A DNA stretch of 64,000 nucleotides from Ancrocorticia sp052089425 (GCF_052089425.1 NZ_JBQCZW010000008.1:1-64000), one strand, 5' to 3'; shown: positions 16,026 to 25,141, counted from the first letter of the stretch. The notes: a model not told the origin generated them from the letters alone. A program made the numbers and translations.

Positions 16026-18140
16026 ATGCCCCTACCGAGGAATAACCAAAGTATGAGCGAAAAGACCACCGAGGCATCGAAAGTACCCGAGGATAGCGAA
16101 TCCTCACGTCCCATGAAGGAGATGCCGGCGCCGGTTAACTGGACGGTGTTCATAGGCGCCGCCATCGGTATTCTGGCCATCGCGTTGTGGGGCATTCTCG
16201 CTCCACGCAACGCGGAAAACGTTCTGAATACCGTCGTGGGATGGATCTCCGATGCATTCGGCTGGTTCTACATCCTCTTGGCGCTCATCGTGCTGATATT
16301 CGTCATTTATCTGGCGCTGTCACGGTTCGGAGATGTGAAGCTGGGGCCTTCGCACTCCGAACCTCAATTCGGTGGCTTCACGTGGGCATCCATGCTGTTT
16401 GCTGCGGGAATCGGCACAGATCTCATGTTCTTCGCGGTGGCCGAGCCGGTGACGCAATACCTGCACCCGCCCAGCGGCGAAGCCGAAACGGTGGACGCCG
16501 CCCGTGAGGCAACCGTGTGGACGCTGTTCCATTACGGAGTGTCCGGATGGGGCATGTACGCGCTCATGGGAATGGCGCTGGCGTACTTCGCCTATCGCAT
16601 GAACCTCCCGCTGGCCGTTCGATCGGCACTGCGTCCCATCTTCGGGAAGAAGACGGAGGGGCGCTTGGGGGACTCGGTGGATCTGGCCGCCGTGCTAGGC
16701 ACCGTGTTCGGTGTGGCAACATCGCTGGGAATCGGTGTGGTTCTCATTAACGTGGGGCTCAACGTGCTGTTCGATGTGCCGCGCAGCATCGGCGTGCAGA
16801 TCGTCATTGTGGTTCTGGGCGTGGCAACGGCAACTCTCTCCGCAGTATCCGGCGTGGCCAAGGGGATTCGGCGCCTATCAGAACTCAACGTGCTCTTAGC
16901 CGTCGTGTTGGCTCTGTGGATCCTGATCACTGGGAAAACCCAGTACCTGCTTGAAGGCCTTGTGCTGAACCTTGGGGACTTTGTCCGGCTGTTCCCCGAC
17001 ATGATGCTCCAAACGTTCGCGTTTGAGGACACAGGGACCTGGATGAGTGACTGGACCTTGTTCTTCTGGGCATGGTGGATCGCGTGGGCGTCCTTCGTTG
17101 GACTATTCCTTGCGCGCATGTCCCGTGGGCGCACAATCCGGCAGTTCGTTGGCGGCACGCTCATCATCCCGCTGGTGTACATCCTCATGTGGATCTCGAT
17201 CTACGGAAACGCTGCGCTTGATCTCATCCGTGGAGGAAACCGCGAATTCGGTGAGAATACCGTGCTGGACCCAGAAGGGGGGTTCTTCCGGCTGTTGCAG
17301 GAGTACCCTGCCTTCACGTTTGTTGCGGGCCTCGCCATTGTGACGGCGCTACTGTTCTACGTTACTTCCGCAGATTCGGCAGCGCTGGTCATGGCAAATC
17401 TGACATCCAAGCTTCCCACGCCTCAGCATGACGGGCGGCCCGCGCTGCGCATCTTCTGGGCAGCCACCACGGGGCTGTTAACCATCGCCATGCTTCTGGT
17501 TGGCGGCATCGGTGCATTACAAAGTGCCACCGTCATTATGGGGCTGCCCTTCGCGTTTGCCATGATTCTGGTGATGATCGGGTTGTATCGAGCGCTGCGA
17601 GTTGAGTCCTACCAGACTGAGGTGGAAAACGAGACGATGGCGCTTGCTCTGTCAGGGCGCGCCGAGCGCGTGGATGCTCGCACCTCCTCAGTCCAATGGA
17701 AGCGACGGCTCTCGCGCGCCCTCTCCTTCCCCGATGTTGCCGCAGCAAACAGGTATGAGCAGGAGACCCTTCTGCCCACGTTGCACGAGGTTGCTGACGA
17801 GATGTCCAAGAAGGGCGTTGACACGGCTGTTGTCAGTCTCACGGACGAAGAGGGCGAAGCGGGTGAAGACTACATTGAGTTGATCGCACAAGACGATGGC
17901 GATCAACCCTTCCGCTATCAAGTGTGGCGCCGTAGGGCTCCTATGCCCACCTTTGGCGGCGGGCGCGCCGTGAGCGGACACGAAGAGTATGTCCGGCTAG
18001 AGGTTTATCTTGGGGCGTCCGGCCGCGGCTACGACATTATGGGCTACACCTACGCCCAAATAGTTGACGATGTGCTGGATCAATACGAGCGGCATCTGGA
18101 GGTTCTGCGCAGGCAGGGCAAGGCGGCTGGAGACAACTAG
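16026..18140 (+). CDS. betT: BCCT-family choline transporter, BetT-like
   Basis: A secondary transporter that imports choline for conversion to betaine. About twelve membrane helices span residues 38-520. The BetT-type motif FAAGIGTDLMFFAVAEPVTQ and the core WTLFFWAWWIAWASFVGLF are present. A long hydrophilic C-terminus (about 535-704) is typical of E. coli BetT, where it senses osmotic state, and is missing from shorter family members. The start may be ATG 16026, behind GAGG, or ATG 16053. It lies 25 bp after betA, so probably in the same operon. Choline is the likeliest substrate from context. Confidence 0.9.
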   Translation: MPLPRNNQSMSEKTTEASKVPEDSESSRPMKEMPAPVNWTVFIGAAIGILAIALWGILAPRNAENVLNTVVGWISDAFGWFYILLALIVLIFVIYLALSRFGDVKLGPSHSEPQFGGFTWASMLFAAGIGTDLMFFAVAEPVTQYLHPPSGEAETVDAAREATVWTLFHYGVSGWGMYALMGMALAYFAYRMNLPLAVRSALRPIFGKKTEGRLGDSVDLAAVLGTVFGVATSLGIGVVLINVGLNVLFDVPRSIGVQIVIVVLGVATATLSAVSGVAKGIRRLSELNVLLAVVLALWILITGKTQYLLEGLVLNLGDFVRLFPDMMLQTFAFEDTGTWMSDWTLFFWAWWIAWASFVGLFLARMSRGRTIRQFVGGTLIIPLVYILMWISIYGNAALDLIRGGNREFGENTVLDPEGGFFRLLQEYPAFTFVAGLAIVTALLFYVTSADSAALVMANLTSKLPTPQHDGRPALRIFWAATTGLLTIAMLLVGGIGALQSATVIMGLPFAFAMILVMIGLYRALRVESYQTEVENETMALALSGRAERVDARTSSVQWKRRLSRALSFPDVAAANRYEQETLLPTLHEVADEMSKKGVDTAVVSLTDEEGEAGEDYIELIAQDDGDQPFRYQVWRRRAPMPTFGGGRAVSGHEEYVRLEVYLGASGRGYDIMGYTYAQIVDDVLDQYERHLEVLRRQGKAAGDN

Positions 18141-18143
18141 AGG

Positions 18144-18884
18144 CTATTCGGTGGCGGTGCTGGTGCTGGCGGCGTAGCTTTCTGCGCGGTCAGCGACGGT
18201 GTTGGCGTAGCTGAGGGACTGATTGTAGGCAAGCACTGCGGTGTTCCACCCATCATCGGTGGTGAGATCGCCGCCCCGTTCACACAGGAGTACTCCAGCG
18301 CTCAGGGCAGCATCGTCGAACTGATGCGGATCGGCCTGTCCATCCCCGTTTCCGTCGCGTCCGTAAAAGGACCACGTCTCGGGTATAAATTGCATGGGGC
18401 CAACTGCCCGATCCCATTCGGTATCTCCATCGAATGCGCCACCGTCCGTATCGGGAATAGCCGCGACGCCTTCACCGCCGTCCAGCGGAACTCCCACAAT
18501 AGCTGGGGAAACGGTGCCATCTGGCCCGATTGTTGCGCCTCCGTAGCCTCCGTGGCGAGACTCGGTAGCGCCGATTCCCGCCAGAGTGTTCCAGCCAATA
18601 CCACACTCCGGCATCAACTCAGCCAGCTGGATCGAAGCGCTTGAATAGGCTTCGAGGGCGCGCTCTGGAATCCCCGTACGTTCGGCCGTTTGCTCCACCC
18701 ATGCTGGGTTTTGGGGGTCGGGTATCTCTTGGCTGGGTGCGGCCGGACGAGTGAGTTCGCGCGGGCTTCCGGTTGAATTTGTGGGAACGCATCCCGCTAA
18801 CAGGATTGCTGAGGCTAAGGCCAGCATTCTGAAGGGAGTGATCGCTCCTCGCCGTGAGACTGCGGTGGGTGCTTGGCCTCTCAC
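18144..18884 (-). CDS. Lytic murein transglycosylase lipoprotein (MltB/SLT-like)
   Basis: It cleaves peptidoglycan glycan strands at the outer face of the membrane. The N-terminus is a lipoprotein signal with lipobox LLAGC. The catalytic glutamate lies in GATESRHGGYGG near residue 108. Further family motifs are AVGPMQFIPETW, GDGQADPHQFDDA and VLAYNQSLSYANTV. The frame is open to 18971, but GTG at 18884 overlaps the stop of the upstream gene as GTGA and gives a sensible signal peptide; ATG at 18827 would leave no basic start. It converges with betT, with 3 bp between the stops. Confidence 0.82.
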   Translation of the reverse strand: MRGQAPTAVSRRGAITPFRMLALASAILLAGCVPTNSTGSPRELTRPAAPSQEIPDPQNPAWVEQTAERTGIPERALEAYSSASIQLAELMPECGIGWNTLAGIGATESRHGGYGGATIGPDGTVSPAIVGVPLDGGEGVAAIPDTDGGAFDGDTEWDRAVGPMQFIPETWSFYGRDGNGDGQADPHQFDDAALSAGVLLCERGGDLTTDDGWNTAVLAYNQSLSYANTVADRAESYAASTSTATE

Positions 18885-19231
18885 TGCCAGTTGCCGAGGA
18901 ACGATTGGATGGCGACGAACAGGAAGATGAGAGCACCGATAACCGCCAACGCCTTCTTCCACGTTTGCCACGTTCCATCAAGGTAGAAAGCAACGAGCGG
19001 GAGGTATATCGCCAGCTCCACGCCGCCAATTCCTAGGAGCACCTGCTGAGCGGAGTGCGCCGCACCTAGGATCCACAGGATGATGAGCGGAGCGAACGTC
19101 AACCCGATGACGATCCCACACGCAATGTCCAGCTTCTGGTGCTCACGCACCGTGTCGAGAGCCTCGAGGGCCTCCTGCGAATCCGCAGGTGCCGGACTCT
19201 CGCCTGTCGGTAGATCTTCGGATGTGGACAT
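18881..19231 (-). CDS. Small membrane protein of unknown function
   Basis: A 116-residue product not recognised. An acidic, Pro/Ala-rich N-terminus of about 35 residues (SEDLPTGESPAPADSQEALE) precedes three hydrophobic segments at about residues 38-58, 63-83 and 94-111. AGGAGG lies seven bases before the ATG. It overlaps the lytic transglycosylase start, so the two are translationally coupled and may act together at the envelope. It is divergent from recA. Confidence 0.7.
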   Translation of the reverse strand: MSTSEDLPTGESPAPADSQEALEALDTVREHQKLDIACGIVIGLTFAPLIILWILGAAHSAQQVLLGIGGVELAIYLPLVAFYLDGTWQTWKKALAVIGALIFLFVAIQSFLGNWQ

Positions 19232-19278
19232 GATGGCCTCCTAGAGATAGTCCGTCGCTTCCACAGTTTACCGGCAGC

Positions 19279-19312
19279 GGGCGTGTCCTCCACCTCAGAT
19301 GGGGACACGCCC
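19279..19312. repeat. Hairpin in lytic transglycosylase operon/recA divergent region
   Basis: GGGCGTGTCC (19279-19288) and GGACACGCCC (19303-19312) form a 10-bp perfect stem with a 14-nt loop, 15 bp from the recA LexA box. The flanking genes diverge from it, so it is not an end-of-gene terminator. Confidence 0.5.
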
Positions 19313-19327
19313 AGCTCAAACTTTCTT

Positions 19328-19341
19328 CGAACGTCCGTTCG
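19328..19341. promoter_or_regulatory. LexA (SOS) box of recA
   Basis: CGAAC-GTCC-GTTCG matches the actinobacterial/Gram-positive LexA consensus in both arms. A TACGCT -10 at 19346-19351 follows, so LexA bound here would cover the promoter. Confidence 0.85.
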
Positions 19342-19520
19342 GGCGTACGCTGTTCCACAGATCGATGTGGTGGGCGCTCATCCACAGGGAGAAGAGCCGC
19401 CACACAATATGTCGGAGGTCGGGCATAGGATCTCGAGTGTCGCTCGGAGAGGGCGGCCATGTCAAAGACCTGTTCTGTCAATCTGCCGCACATGTGGCAA
19501 CAAGATGAAGGATGAACGAT

Positions 19521-20612
19521 ATGGCAAGTAGGAACGCCACAAAATCCGAAAAGGTTTCGCAGGCTACGTCAGATAATCGCGAGAGGGCACTCGATACGGC
19601 GCTATCTCAGATTGATCGCCAGTTCGGTAAGGGCTCAGTGATGCGCTTGGGTGATAAGCCCGTCACTCGCGTAGAAGTCATTCCCACGGGATCTGTGGCT
19701 CTGGATGTTGCACTGGGAATTGGTGGGTTGCCACGCGGGCGCGTTGTTGAGGTCTACGGGCCCGAATCGTCCGGTAAGACAACAGTCGCGCTTCACTGTG
19801 TTGCCAACGCGCAGAAGAACGGCGGGATCGCGGGCTTCATTGATGCCGAACACGCGCTAGATCCTGAGTATGCACGCAAGTTGGGCGTGGATACGGATTC
19901 ACTCATTGTTTCCCAGCCAGATACTGGCGAACAGGCACTCGAGATTGCCGATATGCTCATTCGCTCCGGCGCACTTGACGTTATCGTGGTTGATTCCGTG
20001 GCTGCGCTTGTCCCGAAGGCGGAAATCGAAGGCGAAATGGGTGACTCACATGTGGGGCTTCAGGCACGCTTGATGAGCCAGGCACTGCGTAAGATCACGG
20101 GCGCCCTTTCGGCATCGGGAACCACGGCGATCTTCATCAATCAGCTGCGTGAAAAGATCGGTGTATTCTTCGGAAGCCCCGAAACCACAACGGGTGGTAA
20201 GGCGCTGAAGTTCTACGCCTCAATTCGCCTTGACGTCCGCCGCATCGAAACCCTCAAAGAGGGCAACGAACCCGTGGGCAACCGCACGCGCGTCAAGATC
20301 GTCAAGAACAAGATGGCCCCGCCTTTCAAGCAGGCTGAATTTGACATGATGTATGGGCAGGGGATCTCCCGTGAGGGCGGGATCATTGACATGGGCGTGG
20401 AGCTTGGCCTCATTCGTAAGTCTGGTGCGTGGTACACCTACGAAGGCGATCAGCTTGGCCAAGGTAAGGAAAAGGTCCGCCAGTTCCTGAAGGACAACCC
20501 GGAGATGGCAGATGAGATCGAAGAGAAGATCTTGGTGCAGATGGGTATCCGGCAAGATCCGAATGCTGAATCGGTAGGGGATTCCGCCGCCAGTGAGGAT
20601 GTTGATTTCTAA
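19521..20612 (+). CDS. recA: RecA recombinase
   Basis: It forms filaments on single-stranded DNA, drives strand exchange and triggers LexA self-cleavage. Walker A is GPESSGKTT near residue 80. FIDAEHALDPEYARKLGVD, VDSVAALVPKAEIEGEMGD and IFINQLREKIG are near-invariant RecA stretches. The 363-residue form ends in an acidic tail. Two ATGs compete: GAAGG directly abuts the one at 19512, while it lies nine bases before 19521, so I chose 19521. No intein is present. The LexA box upstream makes it SOS-induced. It overlaps recX by one base (TAATG). Confidence 0.97.
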   Translation: MASRNATKSEKVSQATSDNRERALDTALSQIDRQFGKGSVMRLGDKPVTRVEVIPTGSVALDVALGIGGLPRGRVVEVYGPESSGKTTVALHCVANAQKNGGIAGFIDAEHALDPEYARKLGVDTDSLIVSQPDTGEQALEIADMLIRSGALDVIVVDSVAALVPKAEIEGEMGDSHVGLQARLMSQALRKITGALSASGTTAIFINQLREKIGVFFGSPETTTGGKALKFYASIRLDVRRIETLKEGNEPVGNRTRVKIVKNKMAPPFKQAEFDMMYGQGISREGGIIDMGVELGLIRKSGAWYTYEGDQLGQGKEKVRQFLKDNPEMADEIEEKILVQMGIRQDPNAESVGDSAASEDVDF

Positions 20613-21145
20613 TGCCCCGCAGGCGAAAGCCTGACGTCCAGGAGCTTAGCCGTGAGGAGCAGTCCCAGCTGGCCCGTGACATTGTCACGCGCCAGCTGGC
20701 GATGATGGATCGTTCGCGTGTCCAGCTGGAACGAACGCTGGCGCGCAAAGAGATTCCGGCGGACGTGGGTGAGGAAGTGCTGGCGCGCTACGAGGAACTG
20801 GGGCTAATCGATGATCGGCACTTCGCGGAAGTGTTGACACGCACCCGGTTCGCGGAGAAGGGTGCATCCCGGCGCGCCATCGCAGCCGAACTTGAGCAAA
20901 AGGGTGTTGAGCGGAGCATCATCGAACAGGCAGCTGAACAAATTGATTCGGATGCTGAGTTTGAAGCGGCTGTTGATTTGGCCTCAAAAAAGCTGCGCAT
21001 CGCCGGCGGGAAGCCAGAGACGCTCTACCAGAGGACGTACGCAATGCTGGCACGCCGCGGATTTAGCTCAGGTATGTGCAGTTCGGCGTTGCGAACAGCC
21101 CGGGAGCGGCTGGATAGTGAGCAGGATCAGGAAAACTGGGGGTAA
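20612..21145 (+). CDS. recX: Regulatory protein RecX
   Basis: It binds RecA filaments and limits their activity. The 177-residue product is made of three-helix RecX repeats: ARDIVTRQLAMMDRSRVQLERTLARKEI, then LIDDRHFAEVLTRTRF with GASRRAIAAELEQKGV, then YQRTYAMLARRGFSSGM. All three fit the family. Its ATG shares a base with the recA stop, so its output is tied to recA and to the SOS response. Confidence 0.93.
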   Translation: MPRRRKPDVQELSREEQSQLARDIVTRQLAMMDRSRVQLERTLARKEIPADVGEEVLARYEELGLIDDRHFAEVLTRTRFAEKGASRRAIAAELEQKGVERSIIEQAAEQIDSDAEFEAAVDLASKKLRIAGGKPETLYQRTYAMLARRGFSSGMCSSALRTARERLDSEQDQENWG

Positions 21146-21164
21146 TTGCTGGGTGCTGCTGGAT

Positions 21165-21170
21165 TAGACT
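21165..21170 (+). promoter_or_regulatory. -10 box TAGACT before miaB
   Basis: TAGACT ends eight bases before the miaB ATG and no Shine-Dalgarno is seen. Leaderless or near-leaderless transcription is likely. Confidence 0.45.
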
Positions 21171-21178
21171 AGAACGCG

Positions 21179-22711
21179 ATGTCTGAACTACCACGCACGT
21201 ATGCCATCCGCACGCTCGGATGCCAAATGAACGTCCACGATTCCGAGCGCCTTGCCGGCCTTATGCAGGAGGCCGGCTACGTCCCGGTTGCACAGGTGCC
21301 GCACAAGGCCGCCCGAGCGACCGAGGCGGGCGATCAAGGTGCGGATGTTGTGATCCTCAACACCTGCTCGGTCCGTGAAAACGCTTCTAACCGCCTGTTC
21401 GGCAACCTCGGCCAACTCGCATCGGTTAAGCGCGAGCGTCCCGGCATGCAAATTGCCGTGGGAGGGTGCTTGGCTCAACAGATGCGCGAGGGCATCGTGG
21501 ATCGGGCGCCGTGGGTAGATGCCGTGTTGGGCACACACAATCTGGACGTTCTGCCTGCTCTGCTGGAGCGCGCCCGCCACAATCATGAGGCGGCCGTGGA
21601 GATTGAGGAATCGCTCAAGGTATTTCCCTCAACTCTGCCCACCAAACGCGAGTCTGCATACGCCGGCTGGGTGTCCATTTCCGTGGGATGCAATAACACG
21701 TGCACGTTCTGCATCGTTCCTCACCTGAGGGGCAAGGAACGCGACCGCCGCCCGGGCGATGTCCTGAGTGAGGTCGAGGCGCTGGTTGCGCAGGGCGCCA
21801 TCGAAGTGACCCTGCTGGGCCAAAACGTCAACTCCTACGGCGTGGGTTTTGGCGATCGGCAAGCTTTCAGCAAGCTGCTGCGTGCATGCGGTCAGATTGA
21901 CGGGCTCGAGAGGGTGCGCTTTACCTCCCCTCACCCCGCCGCGTTCACAGACGACGTCATCGAGGCGATGGCGGAAACACCGAACGTTATGCCGTCTTTG
22001 CATATGCCGATGCAATCGGGTTCGGATCGAATCCTGCGCGCGATGCGGCGCTCATATCGTTCGAAGAAGTTCTTGGGGATCATCGATCGGGTGCGTGAAC
22101 TTATCCCCGACGCGGCTATCACCACGGATATCATCGTTGGCTTCCCCGGGGAAACCGAAGAGGATTTTCAGGCAACCTTGGATGTGGTGGAGAAGTCCCG
22201 CTTTTCCGACGCCTTTACCTTCATCTACTCGCCCCGCCCCGGCACCCCCGCGGCGGACATGGACGAGCAGGTGCCAGCCGATGTGGTCAAGGAACGCTAC
22301 AACCGCCTGCTCGCCTTACAGAAGCGTATTGCGGAGGAAGAGAACGTGGCGCGCGTAGGCCGCGAGGTCGAGGTGCTTGTTTCTTCCGGCGAGGGCCGCA
22401 AGGATGCCCAAACCCACCGCGTCTCGGGGCGAGGGGCTGACAACCGGCTGGTTCACGTTGCCCTGCCCGAGGGGCTGAGCGAATCCGAACGGCCACGCCC
22501 CGGCGATATGGTGCGGGCGGTGGTCACACACGGCGCTCCCCATCATTTGGTTGCCGATTCAGCGCTTGACGGTGGCCCGTTTGAGATCCGCCGTACCCGG
22601 GCCGGCGATGCGTGGGCGGCGCGCGAGCGCAGGGCCGCCGAACTTCAGGCGGAGGCCGAAGGCAAGGTACCCGTGTCCATCGGTATGCCGAAGCTTCGTG
22701 TTGGAGTTTAA
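21179..22711 (+). CDS. miaB: tRNA-2-methylthio-N6-dimethylallyladenosine synthase
   Basis: A radical SAM enzyme that adds a methylthio group to i6A37 of tRNAs reading UNN codons, after MiaA. The N-terminal cluster cysteines lie in TLGCQMN, NTCSVREN and VGGCLAQQM. The radical SAM CxxxCxxC is GCNNTCTFCIVPHLRGKERDR in part. A TRAM domain follows at about residues 375-450. The 510-residue length includes a C-terminal extension of about 50 residues found in actinobacterial MiaB. It sits just before miaA, as in mycobacteria. Confidence 0.95.
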   Translation: MSELPRTYAIRTLGCQMNVHDSERLAGLMQEAGYVPVAQVPHKAARATEAGDQGADVVILNTCSVRENASNRLFGNLGQLASVKRERPGMQIAVGGCLAQQMREGIVDRAPWVDAVLGTHNLDVLPALLERARHNHEAAVEIEESLKVFPSTLPTKRESAYAGWVSISVGCNNTCTFCIVPHLRGKERDRRPGDVLSEVEALVAQGAIEVTLLGQNVNSYGVGFGDRQAFSKLLRACGQIDGLERVRFTSPHPAAFTDDVIEAMAETPNVMPSLHMPMQSGSDRILRAMRRSYRSKKFLGIIDRVRELIPDAAITTDIIVGFPGETEEDFQATLDVVEKSRFSDAFTFIYSPRPGTPAADMDEQVPADVVKERYNRLLALQKRIAEEENVARVGREVEVLVSSGEGRKDAQTHRVSGRGADNRLVHVALPEGLSESERPRPGDMVRAVVTHGAPHHLVADSALDGGPFEIRRTRAGDAWAARERRAAELQAEAEGKVPVSIGMPKLRVGV

Positions 22712-22720
22712 GGCAACCCC

Positions 22721-23638
22721 GTGATCATCACGATCGTTGGGCCCACGGCGAGCGGAAAGACGGCCCTGTCTATCGAGGTAGCCGAGGCCCTCGGTGGCCC
22801 CGATGCTGTTGAAATCATCTCAGCCGATGCCATGCAGCGCTACCGTGGCATGGACATCGGGACGGCGAAGATCACCGCCACAGAGCGCCACGGCATCAGG
22901 CACCACCAGCTGGATGTTTTGGACCTTTCCGCTGAAGCGAGTGTGGCTGCCTACCAGCGCGATGCCCGCCAAGATCTTGAGTCAATCCAGAGCGGCGGCA
23001 AGATTCCGATGATCGTGGGTGGGTCCGGCCTGTACGTCTCCGCCCTGCTGGATGAGCTCGAGTTTCCCGGGCACGATGCCGCGATTCGGGCGCAGCTGGA
23101 AGAAGAAGCGGCAGCAGGTGGCTTTGATCAGCTACTCGCCGAATTGGAGGAGAGGGATCCTCAGTCCCGCCGCACCATAGATCCTCGTAATCAGCGCCGT
23201 ATCATCCGCGCGCTGGAGGTGATCCGCCTGACCGGCGAACCCTTTACTCCCAAGTTCCCGCGGCACACCAGCCACTACGAGGGGTTGGCCACCTTCGCCG
23301 TTACGCGCGAGATGCCACTGCTCGAAGAATCGATCACGGCACGTACGGCGGGGATGTTCGAACAGGGTTTGATTGAAGAGACCCGCACACTACTCGGTCG
23401 GGGCCTACGCGAAGCTCCCACCGCCTCACGCGCCACGGGTTACGCGGAAGCCATCGCTGTGATCGATGGACGGATGAGTGAGGACGAAGCGGCCGATTCG
23501 ATTTCATTCGCCACGCGACGGCTGGCCAAGAAGCAGGGGACGTGGTTCCGTGCAGACCCCCGGCTGACATGGCTGGATCTATCCGGTGGTGACATCAACG
23601 CCGCAGCTGCCCAGATCGTCCGGTCGGTACGGAGCTAG
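22721..23638 (+). CDS. miaA: tRNA dimethylallyltransferase
   Basis: It adds a dimethylallyl group to A37 of tRNAs, giving i6A for MiaB. The P-loop GPTASGKTALS is at residues 6-16, followed by ISADAMQRYRGMDIGTAK, the DMAPP/tRNA binding VGGSGLYVSALLD and the late RQGTWF-like KKQGTWFR. The 305 residues match the family. The GTG start is 9 bp after miaB without a clear ribosome site, so coupling is likely. dapF follows. Confidence 0.95.
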   Translation: MIITIVGPTASGKTALSIEVAEALGGPDAVEIISADAMQRYRGMDIGTAKITATERHGIRHHQLDVLDLSAEASVAAYQRDARQDLESIQSGGKIPMIVGGSGLYVSALLDELEFPGHDAAIRAQLEEEAAAGGFDQLLAELEERDPQSRRTIDPRNQRRIIRALEVIRLTGEPFTPKFPRHTSHYEGLATFAVTREMPLLEESITARTAGMFEQGLIEETRTLLGRGLREAPTASRATGYAEAIAVIDGRMSEDEAADSISFATRRLAKKQGTWFRADPRLTWLDLSGGDINAAAAQIVRSVRS

Positions 23639-23648
23639 CGACCTGTTG

Positions 23649-23654
23649 TAGAGT
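23649..23654 (+). promoter_or_regulatory. -10 box TAGAGT of leaderless dapF
   Basis: TAGAGT ends seven bases before GTG 23662. It also shows that the earlier in-frame GTG at 23653 lies inside the promoter and is not the start. Confidence 0.55.
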
Positions 23655-23661
23655 GGCGCCT

Positions 23662-24507
23662 GTGATACCGGCGAACACAACTTTGACCAAGGGCCACGGG
23701 GCGGGCAACGATTTCATCATGGTGCCCGATCCAGAGGGGGCCTTGGAAATCAGCGCGGCGGACGTTGCCGCGCTGTGCAACCGCCACACCGGCATTGGGG
23801 CGGATGGGCTGATCCGCGTGGTCAGGAGCGCAGCTAGCGGGGCCATGGAGGCTCGCGGCGATGCCCCCGAGTGGTTCATGGACTACAGAAACGCGGACGG
23901 CTCGATTGCCGAGATGTGTGGTAACGGAGTGCGCGTGTTTGCCCACTATCTTGCCACCCACGGCCTCGCTTCGCTGGGCCTCGGTGAGCACCTGACGGTG
24001 GCCACACGGGGCGGGGACAAGACGGTCACTCGGGAGTCGGAATCAATCTACACGGTGGACATGGGGGAGTACGGGCTTCCCTTCGGGGCAGGCGGGGCGG
24101 ACACCCGCGTCACGGTCCCGGGCCTGGGCCCGCGCCCCGCGCTGAGCGTCACGATGCCCAATCCGCACACCGTCGTGATTCTGGACAGTATGGCTGAGCT
24201 TGATGCCGCCCAGCTTGACCGCCAGCCCGGCTATGACCCGGTGCCTCGTGAGGGAACAAACCTCGAACTGGTGGTACGCCAGCCTGATCGCGCCCAGATG
24301 CGCGTTCTGGAACGGGGCGTGGGGGAAACACTCGCCTGTGGCACCGGAACCTGCGCCGTGGCTGTTGCTCTGCTCCTTGCCGCCGGCACCACCGAGGGCA
24401 CCGTCCCGATTCATTCTCCCGGAGGGGATCTTTCGGTGCGGATCGAAGCTGGCCACGCGCACCTGACCGGGCCTGCACAGCTCGTTGCAGAAATAGCCCT
24501 GCGCTAG
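23662..24507 (+). CDS. dapF: Diaminopimelate epimerase
   Basis: It converts LL- to meso-diaminopimelate, the last step before lysine. The catalytic cysteine pair is in AEMCGNGVRVFAHY and LACGTGTCAVAVA; KGHGAGNDF is the N-terminal signature. The 281 residues fit. The start GTG 23662 is chosen because the -10 box TAGAGT covers the earlier GTG. The gene converges with an RsmC-like methyltransferase, with 4 bp between the stops. Since MurE here lacks the mDAP motif, the product probably feeds lysine rather than direct wall use. Confidence 0.94.
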   Translation: MIPANTTLTKGHGAGNDFIMVPDPEGALEISAADVAALCNRHTGIGADGLIRVVRSAASGAMEARGDAPEWFMDYRNADGSIAEMCGNGVRVFAHYLATHGLASLGLGEHLTVATRGGDKTVTRESESIYTVDMGEYGLPFGAGGADTRVTVPGLGPRPALSVTMPNPHTVVILDSMAELDAAQLDRQPGYDPVPREGTNLELVVRQPDRAQMRVLERGVGETLACGTGTCAVAVALLLAAGTTEGTVPIHSPGGDLSVRIEAGHAHLTGPAQLVAEIALR

Positions 24508-24511
24508 AAAC

Positions 24512-25129
24512 CTACTGGGCCACCCGCGTGGCGGCGAGGATCCTGTATCCCTTGGCCGAGGCGATTTTGTTGCAGCCGTATCCTTGGCCTTGGAGCCAGC
24601 GCTGGAGGGAATCTGCCCCGAGGTTCTTTTGCACCACGAGGTAGGCGATCCCTTCCGGGGCCAGCCTGTCCAGCCATGTGGTGAGCAATTCGTGAAGAGC
24701 TTCCTTGCCGATGCGCACGGGCGGGTTGGACCAGATAAGGGAGATGCCCCGCCCATCCAGCGCGTTTTCTGCCTCGGCGGGGGAGAGAACCGTCCCGGTG
24801 AGGGAGGAACGTTCGAGATTCTTTCGGGTCAGGTCGCGGGCGCGTTCGTTCACGTCTACGCCCCATACCTCGCCCGCTCCGGCCTCGCGTGCTAGAGCGA
24901 GAGTGATCGGCCCCCATCCGCATCCGATATCCACGGCCAGCTGTCCGGCGGAGAGTACGGGTTCGGGAACCTTGTCCAGCAGCACAGCGGTGCCTTTATC
25001 AACCTTGTCGTGGGCGAAAACGCCGCTGTGGGTGAGGACCGAGTATTCACGCCCGCGCAAGTGGACGGTGCGTTCGATATCGGCGCCGGGGGCGGAGGGG
25101 GATTCGGAAAAATAGTGCTCGTTGGTCAC
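24512..25129 (-). CDS. Class I SAM methyltransferase, RsmC/RlmG-like
   Basis: Probably an rRNA guanine-N2 methyltransferase acting on 16S G1207 or a similar site. The SAM-binding loop is AVDIGCGWGPITLALAREAG in part, and the target-base motif is NPPVRIGKEALHELL. The end has IAYLVVQKNLGADSLQRWL. An open frame reaches 25318, but GTG at 25129 follows TATCCT by six bases on the minus strand, so the 205-residue product is preferred. It is a single-domain form, unlike the two-domain RsmC of E. coli. Confidence 0.85.
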   Translation of the reverse strand: MTNEHYFSESPSAPGADIERTVHLRGREYSVLTHSGVFAHDKVDKGTAVLLDKVPEPVLSAGQLAVDIGCGWGPITLALAREAGAGEVWGVDVNERARDLTRKNLERSSLTGTVLSPAEAENALDGRGISLIWSNPPVRIGKEALHELLTTWLDRLAPEGIAYLVVQKNLGADSLQRWLQGQGYGCNKIASAKGYRILAATRVAQ

Positions 25130-25135
25130 CGTGTA

Positions 25136-25141
25136 AGGATA
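25136..25141 (-). promoter_or_regulatory. -10 box TATCCT of leaderless methyltransferase gene
   Basis: On the minus strand TATCCT ends six bases before GTG 25129. This places the start well inside the longer open frame. Confidence 0.5.
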
